This document shows, piece after piece, positions 31,897 to 40,669 of a stretch of DNA of 64,000 nt. The notes beneath the pieces were generated by a model. It did no database searches. It saw nothing but the letters and a program-made list of their open reading frames with translations, and was not told the DNA's origin. Each line of letters begins with the position of its first letter. Position 1 is the first letter of the stretch. A program made the position numbers and the translations under genes. Source of the DNA: Symbiodinium natans (lineage: Eukaryota; Sar; Dinophyceae; Suessiales; Symbiodiniaceae); assembly GCA_905221605.1 (NCBI GenBank), contig CAJNDS010000442.1:1-64000 (forward strand), written 5' to 3'.

Positions 31897-34137
31897 CACT
31901 GCTTCTTGAAGCAAAGGGTCTGCTGACCAGAGGGAAGCTCTTTCTTCTTTTTGGCTCGGCCGGCCGGCTTCGGGGCAGGTTCCTTTGCGAGCCCGGCTTC
32001 GCGTGCACCTGCCCCAGGAAGGGAAACCGCTTCCTTTGTCTTGCCAGGCCTCACCTCAGACACGTGCGAGGCTGCAGCCTTAGGAAGGGAAGCCGCTTCC
32101 TTTAGAGCTGAAGAAGAACCTGGAGTGTCCGGCCGCCCAGGAGGCGTGGAAACCGAGGCCTGGGCATGAAAGGACAGGGTTTGGTTATTGTGGAGTTTTT
32201 TACAGGGTTTCTGGAGACCTAAACAAGGCTGAGAATGGCCTGGAAGGAGGGTAAGCTGGCACCCAGAGCACAGCCATCTACGTCCTTCATTTTTGAGCCG
32301 GTGCGTCGGGTGGAGGGTAGGCCAGAACTGGGGACCGTTATGGGGCATGTCGATGCACGGCTGCGCAAGCAAACGTTCTAGCCTATCCATCTCATGAACC
32401 TGCTGGAGGTAAAGCTTACACTTCACACAAGTGATTGCCAGATTATTTGTTTTCAACCCCCCTACTTGCCAGACATGACCACCTACTGCTTCCGGGACAT
32501 CCACTTTTGCCAGCAAAAGCTGGCGCTTATTAGGCCCTTTGGGTGGTTGGGGTTCCTCCCTTTGGCTTCGGGGGACAAAATCATCTTTTGAGGCGTGTTT
32601 CAAAACAACCACAGCTCGCGACGCCAGGTAGTCGCAGATCCTGGTCACGAGCCTATCCAGGTCCTGGACTTTCCGCCCTGCTACAGGCGGTATGGTGGCA
32701 GCTCGTTTGCCTGCCAACTCGTCAGCGCACTGGTTGGCCTGGTGTCTCCAAAGCTGGGAAAAGCCAAACCGCATTTCGAACTCACGGCTAGTTAGGTGGG
32801 ATTTTACCCAAGTGGGCCTTATCCTACCACGGTCCTCCCAGACCGGGCCCCAAAAAGCCGGGGTTGTTTTTTGAAAGGATTTTTTGGTAAGGGTCCTTAG
32901 GGCTGGTTTACAGTCCCCCGTGAGGTCAACCTGACCAAGGGTGTGTTTGATCGTCTGCACAATGGCATAAGATTCACCGTGCGCGACGCTCGTTCCGGGG
33001 GGGGTGAGGCCAGACATGGTTCCTAACTCCTGAAACTGACCATTTTGAACCCGCCCCACGACTACAGACCAGCTCACCCTTCGCAATCGCGGATCCTTGG
33101 TGAACATGCCCCCTGATGCGTCTGTAGCAACCACTAACCCGTCTGCTACTACCTGGGAGGACGCAAGAAACACGCCCGTCTTGACTACGTCTAGGTCCCC
33201 CGAGGGAGCGACTGGGAGGTATTTAAGGGGAAGCATACCCCGAAGCCACAGGCAGTCCTCAGGGAAACGGCGCTTCTCCGCCAGAACGTACCCCGGTAAC
33301 CGCATGCCGCCAGGGAAGGAAGGGCACTCATACATGAGGTGGCGCAAGGTGGCTCCGGAATCGCCACAAAACTTACAGACATCCTTGCCACCGTTGCCGT
33401 TATGGAGAATGGACCCTTGGAAAACAGCCCGATAGGCGTACCGGGTCGTTTTTGTGCGCACTGACTTGAGCAGGCGACGCGGGACCGTCCAGTCGACCCC
33501 GCCACCAGCACCCGCTGCCGACGAGGCCGAGCCCATGCGGCGAGACCTCTGGGTCTTGATGATGTCTGTGAGGAAAGACGAGGTTTGGCAGACAACCGAA
33601 ACCTCAGAAGGCTTGATTTCGAGAACACGCTCCTCAAAAACCCAGCGGGAAGGATCATGGCCGTCGACCTGGAGGTCGCGGAGGTATTGGCACATGGCTG
33701 AGATGGGTCCAGTGACCACGGACCAACCGTGCTTCGCAGCCTCCAGCCGCTTCCAGACCACTCGCCAAGTGTCCTTTACTGCCTCCCATCCCATGCGGTT
33801 ACATCTGGCCATCATCCTGAAAAGACTTTCCACGTGCTGGGTTACCACAATAAGGTAGGGATCCTGAACCTCGGGCCGTCATATCTAGAATGGTATCTGT
33901 TGAACCGTATCGGCTCCTGCCTGCGTGTCGGGCTACCGCTGCGCGCATGGTTTTCATATGCTTAGGGGCAACCCCCTGTGCTTCGTGGCCATAAAGACCC
34001 GAGGTGACCACACTGGAACGGTGCAACCGCAGCCGGACGCGGCGTGACGGGATGCGAAGCTTACCCAACTTCAGGTTACGAAGGCCACCTACCCGGAAGC
34101 GTTTCTGGGCAGTAGTAGTCCTGCGCCGACGGCCACT
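31896..34137 (-). pseudogene. LINE A ORF2 C-terminal part: zinc finger and RNase H
   Basis: The long frame 33848-31896 (650 codons) includes CKFCGDSGATLRHLMYEC, a CCHC finger typical of the region after LINE RT. An RNase H follows with the acidic set ATDASGG, HGESYAI, TGDCKPAL and CADELAGK. A Lys/Pro-rich tail follows with two CxxC pairs (CVKCKLYL and WLCSGCQLTLLPGHSQPC), ending CFKKQ. The upstream 34068-33850 part, including HRSSVVTSGLYGHEAQG, is in another frame because of a 2-bp loss near 33870 relative to LINE B. Copia-1 interrupts the gene on the right, separating it from its RT domain at 51.5-53.1 kb. Confidence 0.8.
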
Positions 34138-34145
34138 GCCACTGT

Positions 34146-34150
34146 CAAGG
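34146..34150. other. Target-site duplication CAAGG (left) of copia-1
   Basis: CAAGG directly precedes the left LTR and is repeated directly after the right LTR at 51483-51487. LINE B has a single CAAGG at this point. Confidence 0.95.
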
Positions 34151-34284
34151 TGAAAATGTTTTGAACTCTCAAAGACGCCTTCAGATGCAACTCGATCTCA
34201 AAGTGAAACATGTGAGTGCATGAAATACTGCAAAGCAAATCACATGATAAAATGGGGACTTTCGATACGGCAAAATGTTCAACA
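34151..34284 (-). repeat. Copia-1 3' LTR
   Basis: 134 bp, from TGAAAATGTTTTG to AATGTTCAACA on the plus strand, identical by eye to the right-hand copy. By the PBS and PPT positions this is the downstream LTR for the minus-strand element. Confidence 0.93.
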
Positions 34285-34300
34285 CCCCGCCTCGATGCTG
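34285..34300 (-). other. Copia-1 polypurine tract
   Basis: On the minus strand GCATCGAGGCGGGG directly precedes the LTR TGTTGAAC. The copia-2 tract at 40433 (ACATCAAGGCGGGG) is nearly the same, which supports its role in priming plus-strand synthesis. Confidence 0.6.
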
Positions 34301-34836
34301 CATTGAGCTGGCGGAATGCTTGCTTCGTCTACTTCACATTTGCCGATGCCCCACAGGAAACAACAACATACTTAGTTCAGGATTGCACTCCAAAAGTGTT
34401 GGCGTCTTCTAAGCTCTGCCTCAAAGGTCTTTGGCTTAGCTTCTACTACGCAGCACTGTACAGCTACGGCCTATGCGGAATCTCTTCCCACCGGCTGGTA
34501 AGGACAGAGATGTAGATGCTTGTATGGCCCAAGCGCAAGCACACAAGGTCTTTTCAAGATCTCGTCCAAGATTGAGATGGCCTAGTTACCATCAGGGCAC
34601 GATTGCCCTCTGCGGGTTCAGGGTGCTCCACACCCATCACAGTCGATGTCGGGTTGTCACAACGAGATTGACACCAAATTGGTGTGACAAAGCTGTAGAG
34701 AGATTGCTGGATTTCAAGGTCCACACGGACTGGCAAGTGAAGTTTCATGAGCATCACAAGCTATGTACATAAAGCTATATACATGCGACCACTGCGCAGC
34801 ATCATGAACATTTCCAAGTGGAATGAAAACACTGGA
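34301..34836. other. Copia-1 3' untranslated region
   Basis: About 530 bp between the pol stop and the polypurine tract. No frame with a recognised motif was seen on either strand. Confidence 0.6.
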
Positions 34837-37800
34837 TCATCCTCCACACACTTTGCATGGCTGATAGCCTCGCCTCATGGCTTCACGCTTGCTGTACCTG
34901 AGTACCCGCTTCGCACACTTCAGCTGCGGACACCCCCGCACACGGTGGAATGCATATCCACGGCTGGCAGTCACGAACACAAAGCAGTGCTCATCAGGAT
35001 CTCGGATTGGCGGAAGGTCTGGTGTCCGAAGTGGTGCACTAGGCTGGTCGGTGCCTGGTGCTGCAGACGAAGGTCCAGCCGTCGGATCTGGCTCATCTTC
35101 ACTCGCGTCTCCATCTGTTGCTTGCTGCGGCAAGTTAAGGTTAGGGTCTGTAGGGATCTCGGCGGGTTTGGGAACCGAAACCCCACTAACCTCTACGTGC
35201 ACTCGCACGGTGGGTGCACTCCCTGCTTTTGCTTCAGCAGTCTCACGCAGCTGCGTCGCTCTGTTCCGTCTGCAACAGAAACAGATACACATAGCAACGA
35301 AAATCACGATCTGGATAAGTGTCAGGCTCACTTGCGGGTGATTAACCATGAAGTCATGGATCAAGAAAATCGCATGTAGCACCTTTTCAAGAAAACTCCA
35401 CAGCATGCTCTCGTAGCCACCATCAGCCTCATCGCTAGTGTTCTGGCCCAAGGCGTCAGCACTGGTATTGGGCTCATCTGGGTTGGCACCAGCGATGCTG
35501 TCAAGCTGAAGGATTAACGCAAGAACCTGAAGAACTTGTTGCACGTTCACAGATCCCTTCTTGACTACTCTGCAAATCTTCCGACGCGATTCGTGATCAA
35601 GCAGCTCTGACTCGCTGACGACTTGAAACCCGTTGTCCTTGCAGCGCACGTTCAGCCTTCCAAGCAGGAACTCAATCCTCTCAGGCTTAAGTGCTTTCGT
35701 CGGCAAGTCCGACACGTTGTCTCGCGTGCCTACGGGAATCACTTCAAGAAGTTTCTCCTGTGTCTTTTGCTGAAGCCACAGCAACTTCCCGTCTATGTGC
35801 CGTGTTCGTCCTACCCCTTGCCGATTGCCAAGGGATCTGGCGGCAGCATTGTCGCATAGGCACGACAACTTCACATCAAGGTCTGGGCACACGTGGCATA
35901 TGCAGTTTTGCAACAGGATGGCGGTGGCGCTGCCTGCAACAAGCGAGTTATACTCGGCTTCACACGATGACAGGCTTATAACCTTTTGCGTGTGAGAGCT
36001 TGAATACAGCAGTTGGCCATCCCATACCACGCAGCAAGCGCTCACGCTCCGGCGCGTGCGCTTGTCTCCACTCCAGTCGCTATCTGAGAACATCTCAAGC
36101 ACTGAGGTTTTGTGCTCAGACACACGGTTGCACACCAGCCCCTTTCCCAAGGTTGGCTTTGAAAGCCCGATCACATGTGACCGATGGGAACTCACATAGC
36201 TCGTGAGGTGCCTGAGCAGTTTCCAGCACCCTTGCGTAGGCTTGTGTGCACGGGTCGCGAGATACCGGATGCCGAACTGAGATGCCAGCAAATCAACGCT
36301 CAGATACATGAGTATCCCCAAGGCAGATCTGTAGCGCGTCGCCGTCTCCGGATCAAGCTCTGGGTCTGGCTCAGAATCGGTTGGCAATCCCCCAGTTGGG
36401 AACGGTGCTGCCTTGGACCTCGCCTTTGCACCTGATAAACCCGTTACTTGAAGAAGTTTGTCCAAGTACTTAACGTCAGGCTCTACAACCAAAAGCTCAG
36501 GGCTTACAAGGACGTGGCGCCTCTTCAGAAAAGTTACTTCTTCTCCTACTGAACGGATCCAATCAACCGAAACTTTGAATTTGCTTTTCAGGTGCCTCTC
36601 TAGGTCCTCCAAGCGTTTCACAGGTCCTGTGCACAGCATGTCGTCGACGTGCACCATGCCTGCCCCAGCTGGCTTTGGAATTCTGAACAAGACAGGCTGC
36701 TCTGCCAGAGGCTCTGCCTCCACAGCCGTTTTGATCTCCTGCATGAAATCCCGGAACCAGGTAGCCGACCCGTCTCTCTGCCCCGGCAGCATGCGTAGTA
36801 GCCTGAACCACTGGCCATTCACTTTGGTCAGGGTTTCATGCTCTTGCTTGCATTGGAGAAAAGCGTCTGAAACGTCAAGGCTCATCAGTGCCCATCCTTC
36901 GTGGAAGTGGCGAACGAAGAGGGCCGGTATGATGCGCAGCATGCACTGCGTCGTGGTCGGTGCAAAGAGATGCTGTCTCTCTGGATCCAAATGTGCAAAC
37001 TCTCTTGCGACTAACCTTGATCTCCTCAGCCACTTCTTTTCGCCACCCAAAGTTTTAGCACGCCAGCTGCGTACATACTTGGATGACAATGTCCTGTGGC
37101 CTGGCTGCCACGATTGCATTTGCTCAAGCACACTGCTGCCCAGGAGGCGTGCAAGTTCGAATGCGTCCGCTGCAGCATCAATTTCTGCTTGCTCAGATGC
37201 ACTGCACTGTGGCTCGATTTCGCTGAAAGGCTTGATCAAGATTGAAGGGATGTCAAGGTCAGAACCAGGCTGTTCTGCCCACTCACTTTGATTGTCATCC
37301 TGGTCTTCGCAATCAAGAAATTGCTCTGCACTTTCGTCTACCAACTCAATGGATTCATCAAGATGGAACATTTCTGCATCATGTGCACTAACTTGCAAAG
37401 CATCAAGCCTCAGCTTCTTCCGGGCTGGTGCATCCCCGCCTGCGTGCTCGGCGGCATGCCTCACGACTCCAGGCGGTAACATGTCCTCTCCTTGGTCCAT
37501 GCTCGCCATAGGAGAATCTAGGGGGGCGACCCCTATTGGTGTTTCAGCCTGTGGCGGCTGAAGCGGTGTTGAGCTCATGGGCGTAGGCGGCTCAGGTGTG
37601 TACGCAGCTGGTATGCGTGGTGGCGGTGGCACAAGCTCTGAAAGCATGGCATCATCAGGCAGTAGGTGTTCCGGAAATGGCATGGGACGCTCTGAAGCTC
37701 CCTGCTGCGACGGCACTTCTGCCACTTGCTCACGTGCTGCCTCACTTGCTTCTTCCCCGCCTGCGCTCAGCGCCTCTGCCTGAGTCTTCTGTTTGCGGGC

Positions 37801-40290
37801 CTGGCCAACTTGTCCTGCAAGGAACGACGCCTGTGTCCACGGCATGTCTACCAGACTGGCACACATTGTCGCTAGATATTGCTTAGGCAACCTGCGGATG
37901 GATCTGGAAGATAGCATGTAACCCCCTTCAGTGACTCCAAAATGCAGGTCTGAAACCGGAAGTTTCCCTAGCCAAAGCATTTTGCACCATCTAGCTTTCC
38001 CTTTAATGGAACTTTTGACACGGGCAAACACTGTCTCCCCAAAACACACCAATTTGCCTAGGTATGGCCGCCCATTGATCACGTGAAAAGCACTTAGATC
38101 ATTTTGCCTAGACATCCGCGTGTGCAACCACGCGGCGTGGCGCCAAGCATAGGCGTGCATCGGGTGGCTGGACCCGATGGTGGTCTCTGCCCGCTCTTCA
38201 AATTGGTCCAAGATGCACCCTGCCAGTTGCCTGATGCCGTCTATGCTCTGCTCGGCCTCATTGCCCTGATGGTCACTCGCCTCCGTCTGCTCAAGATGGG
38301 TCTGGAGGCCCATTTTGCTCCGGAAGGCCTTGATGCCTCGTTGCAGGGCCAGGCAGGCCGGCTCTGAGTCTGACCTTATGGTGCATGTTTGGTGACCACA
38401 GTAGTTCAAGAATCTGCAAGTTTCGGCGACAAGGTACTTGAAGGCAATTGTGCCACCCTTGGCAGGTGTCGGAATGGCATGGACTGCACCAGTGTGGGAA
38501 TCCTTCAACACCAGCACCACAAGTTTCTCTTGCATGTGACCTTCAAACTGGGCAGGAGTGCGCCTACCAGTATATGCAAAATCCATGCAGCACACGGAAT
38601 CCTCACGCACATCTGGCTTTACACGCACATGCTTATCTGCTTTAGCTCTGAACCTCACGCAATGCGGGCACCAGTCAGCATAAGGCATGTGGCTTAACTC
38701 GTGGCGCCTCTGCTCCTCAGCCGTGGGTGCTTCCACGAACTTTTGCTCACGCAACGGCTCACGCCCATCCGTCTGGAACTCGTGCTGCTGCAGCAGCTCC
38801 TGCGTCTTCAGGTGCTGCTCTATCCGCTGGAGGACTGTCTTCTTGCCACCTGACTTACCTATCCCAAGGACTTGGCATGCCGTCCTGAGGGTGCTTAGGG
38901 TACAACCCAGGTGAAGCTCTATGCCATTCACGATTACATGCCCTTGGGCTGGCACATCCTCGGCTTGAACAAGTGGTCCAACGCCTCCCCCGTCATCACC
39001 AGCAGCAACATTTTCATCGTGCTCATCATGCTCTTCAAAATTCATCGCATCATCTGGCACATCGGGAAAGTCATCATCGTGCATTGCTGCTGAAGGCATG
39101 GCATTGGGCACACGAGAGAACAAGCTGTCGATGTTCACGGGATGCACAGAGCCAATGGTGATGGTCTGACGGTTCACCGGAGGGGCAATTTCGCAATCTG
39201 CTTGATCAAGATTTTCCACAAGGCTGTTGACCTCAATCACTTGCCAGCCTGTGGGTCTCTGCTGCAGTGTCGTCCTGTATGCCACCCCTTTGTGCCCAAG
39301 TGGGACTGTTACACCAAGGAAGTTTGTGGTGTAGTCTCTCCGGGCAAAGATGCCGGGCTGGACCTCGACAAAATTATCCGGCAGGCTTAACCAAACATCC
39401 CCGACCGTCAGCGCCATTACAGCTCTATCGCCCTCTCGATCAAAACACGCTGACACATTCATGATTGTTCCCGTGGCGTGCAAAGAATTGTGGCGATAGT
39501 GTAACGGTACACGGATTGCATTGTCCGGGCTTGTCAAGAAAGGGGTATTGTCGGTATGTATCAGATTCCAACCCCGTTTGAGGAGTTTCCCCACACTAAA
39601 CAACGGTTGCGCCACACTCCCTAACAACCACCTTTCCTTGAACTGAACCCCATCTATGTCAAGCACTGCCGTCCTCATCTGCGATCCGGAAATCACACTT
39701 CCCTGAGCATCACGATAGCTGTTGTTCGTGGTGCCCCCAGCAACCCCAACATGGCGCCAGGATTCAGGCAGGCACGACTCGTCTGAGCCTGAGTCTATCA
39801 CTAGCTCGATAGTGGTTCCTGGCAGCCCGGTGGTCACTGCCCGCACATGCAGTTCATCGCGCGCATCAGCACTCTTCTGAGTCATCAATGCGTGCCTTAT
39901 CCTCGCCGGGACATGTTTGCTGACTTCACACTTGCGCACGGCGTTGCATTCGGCGGCAAAGTTGCTCGCATGGGTGCTCAAACACGCAGCTGCACAGGCA
40001 GGCCTGTCACTAGGCATCAAGTTGATACCACGCAGTTCGCCCTCAGGCACGGTCCAGGCACCATCTTCATCTGCATATGACATGTCAAACATCTCAACGC
40101 TGGTGCTCTGAACAACAGGCTGCAACTCGGCTGGCTTAGGTGAAGTCACCGCTGCATTGGCAACCGATTGGCACACACTCACGAAGCTCAACCAACTTGG
40201 GTCAGGGTCGCCCTGGTGGGATTGCCCATCGCACATGAGCACTGCATTGATGCGACCCTCTTGGCAAATGGTGAACTCCGGGCCTGTCAT
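34837..40290 (-). CDS. Copia-1 pol (protease, SAP-like, integrase, RT, RNase H, membrane/Cys-His tail)
   Basis: An open frame of 1,817 codons. Approximate residues are protease DSGSDESCLP at 166; SAP-like helix pair LSTLRTACQVLGIGKSGGKK near 470; HHCC zinc site (HMPYADWCPHC) near 540; integrase D/D/E in MDFAYTG (570), RSDSEPA (635) and NEAEQSI (678); RT LDVSDAFLQ (1137) and VHVDDML (1213); RNase H FSDSDWSGD (1400), SSCEAEYNS (1440), LCDNAAARS (1477) and DLPTKAL (1530). After that it extends beyond a normal Copia end with a membrane segment (LTLIQIVIFVAMCICFC, near 1660) and a final Cys/His domain (VFVTASRGYAFHRVRGC ... YQPCKVCGG). About 66 N-terminal residues, including the zinc knuckle, lie beyond copia-2 at 49300-49495 in the same frame. 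All catalytic residues are present. Confidence 0.93.
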   Translation of the reverse strand: MTGPEFTICQEGRINAVLMCDGQSHQGDPDPSWLSFVSVCQSVANAAVTSPKPAELQPVVQSTSVEMFDMSYADEDGAWTVPEGELRGINLMPSDRPACAAACLSTHASNFAAECNAVRKCEVSKHVPARIRHALMTQKSADARDELHVRAVTTGLPGTTIELVIDSGSDESCLPESWRHVGVAGGTTNNSYRDAQGSVISGSQMRTAVLDIDGVQFKERWLLGSVAQPLFSVGKLLKRGWNLIHTDNTPFLTSPDNAIRVPLHYRHNSLHATGTIMNVSACFDREGDRAVMALTVGDVWLSLPDNFVEVQPGIFARRDYTTNFLGVTVPLGHKGVAYRTTLQQRPTGWQVIEVNSLVENLDQADCEIAPPVNRQTITIGSVHPVNIDSLFSRVPNAMPSAAMHDDDFPDVPDDAMNFEEHDEHDENVAAGDDGGGVGPLVQAEDVPAQGHVIVNGIELHLGCTLSTLRTACQVLGIGKSGGKKTVLQRIEQHLKTQELLQQHEFQTDGREPLREQKFVEAPTAEEQRRHELSHMPYADWCPHCVRFRAKADKHVRVKPDVREDSVCCMDFAYTGRRTPAQFEGHMQEKLVVLVLKDSHTGAVHAIPTPAKGGTIAFKYLVAETCRFLNYCGHQTCTIRSDSEPACLALQRGIKAFRSKMGLQTHLEQTEASDHQGNEAEQSIDGIRQLAGCILDQFEERAETTIGSSHPMHAYAWRHAAWLHTRMSRQNDLSAFHVINGRPYLGKLVCFGETVFARVKSSIKGKARWCKMLWLGKLPVSDLHFGVTEGGYMLSSRSIRRLPKQYLATMCASLVDMPWTQASFLAGQVGQARKQKTQAEALSAGGEEASEAAREQVAEVPSQQGASERPMPFPEHLLPDDAMLSELVPPPPRIPAAYTPEPPTPMSSTPLQPPQAETPIGVAPLDSPMASMDQGEDMLPPGVVRHAAEHAGGDAPARKKLRLDALQVSAHDAEMFHLDESIELVDESAEQFLDCEDQDDNQSEWAEQPGSDLDIPSILIKPFSEIEPQCSASEQAEIDAAADAFELARLLGSSVLEQMQSWQPGHRTLSSKYVRSWRAKTLGGEKKWLRRSRLVAREFAHLDPERQHLFAPTTTQCMLRIIPALFVRHFHEGWALMSLDVSDAFLQCKQEHETLTKVNGQWFRLLRMLPGQRDGSATWFRDFMQEIKTAVEAEPLAEQPVLFRIPKPAGAGMVHVDDMLCTGPVKRLEDLERHLKSKFKVSVDWIRSVGEEVTFLKRRHVLVSPELLVVEPDVKYLDKLLQVTGLSGAKARSKAAPFPTGGLPTDSEPDPELDPETATRYRSALGILMYLSVDLLASQFGIRYLATRAHKPTQGCWKLLRHLTSYVSSHRSHVIGLSKPTLGKGLVCNRVSEHKTSVLEMFSDSDWSGDKRTRRSVSACCVVWDGQLLYSSSHTQKVISLSSCEAEYNSLVAGSATAILLQNCICHVCPDLDVKLSCLCDNAAARSLGNRQGVGRTRHIDGKLLWLQQKTQEKLLEVIPVGTRDNVSDLPTKALKPERIEFLLGRLNVRCKDNGFQVVSESELLDHESRRKICRVVKKGSVNVQQVLQVLALILQLDSIAGANPDEPNTSADALGQNTSDEADGGYESMLWSFLEKVLHAIFLIHDFMVNHPQVSLTLIQIVIFVAMCICFCCRRNRATQLRETAEAKAGSAPTVRVHVEVSGVSVPKPAEIPTDPNLNLPQQATDGDASEDEPDPTAGPSSAAPGTDQPSAPLRTPDLPPIRDPDEHCFVFVTASRGYAFHRVRGCPQLKCAKRVLRYSKREAMRRGYQPCKVCGG

Positions 40291-40292
40291 GT

Positions 40293-40297
40293 CAATC
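40293..40297. other. Target-site duplication CAATC (left) of copia-2
   Basis: CAATC before the left copia-2 LTR is repeated directly after the right LTR at 49300-49304. Removing one copy and copia-2 restores frame continuity of copia-1 pol. Confidence 0.95.
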
Positions 40298-40432
40298 TGC
40301 TAAACTTCAAGTCGCTCTTTTTCCTTGAACCAGTAAAGGCGCTGTCGGTAAAACATGAGTCACAAATCCACACATGCTCATCAACCCTTTGGGTTGGTAG
40401 GTGGGGTTCCCAGGTAGTAGAAAAACTTTACA
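40298..40432 (-). repeat. Copia-2 3' LTR
   Basis: 135 bp from TGCTAAACTTCAAG to AAAACTTTACA, identical by eye to 49165-49299. Confidence 0.94.
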
Positions 40433-40448
40433 CCCCGCCTTGATGTTG
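40433..40448 (-). other. Copia-2 polypurine tract
   Basis: The minus strand reads CAACATCAAGGCGGGG immediately before the LTR TGTAAAG, parallel to copia-1. Confidence 0.6.
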
Positions 40449-40669
40449 TGCGAACTGTAAGCTCAACATCACTCTACAGTAACGGGTTTGTAGAAACTGT
40501 ACAGGTATGTCGTTGGGCTCATCTGGTATTGTGCGATGGCCTCGTTGTGCTCTCCCTATTGGAGTCCTTGCACTCGGTGAAAACTGTTCCCACTGCTTCC
40601 TCGTGGGTAACACTTCGCTCAGGTAAGCTTGTACTCGTTGTAGCTCACACTGTACGGAAAAGTGAAACA

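Larger units (their letters stand above)
30286..34150 (-). mobile_element. LINE A, 3' half (ORF2 C-terminus, ORF3, 3' end)
   Basis: Minus-strand LINE sequence collinear with LINE B: the finger/RNase H part of ORF2, then ORF3, then the 3' terminus GAAGAAAAGTTTACGC ending at 30286-30287. On the right it stops at ACTGTCAAGG (34150), where the copia-1 LTR starts. The same ACTGTCAAGGCCTAAATCC is uninterrupted in LINE B near 58895, and its continuation resumes at 51483. The copy has small frameshifting differences from LINE B. Confidence 0.85.
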
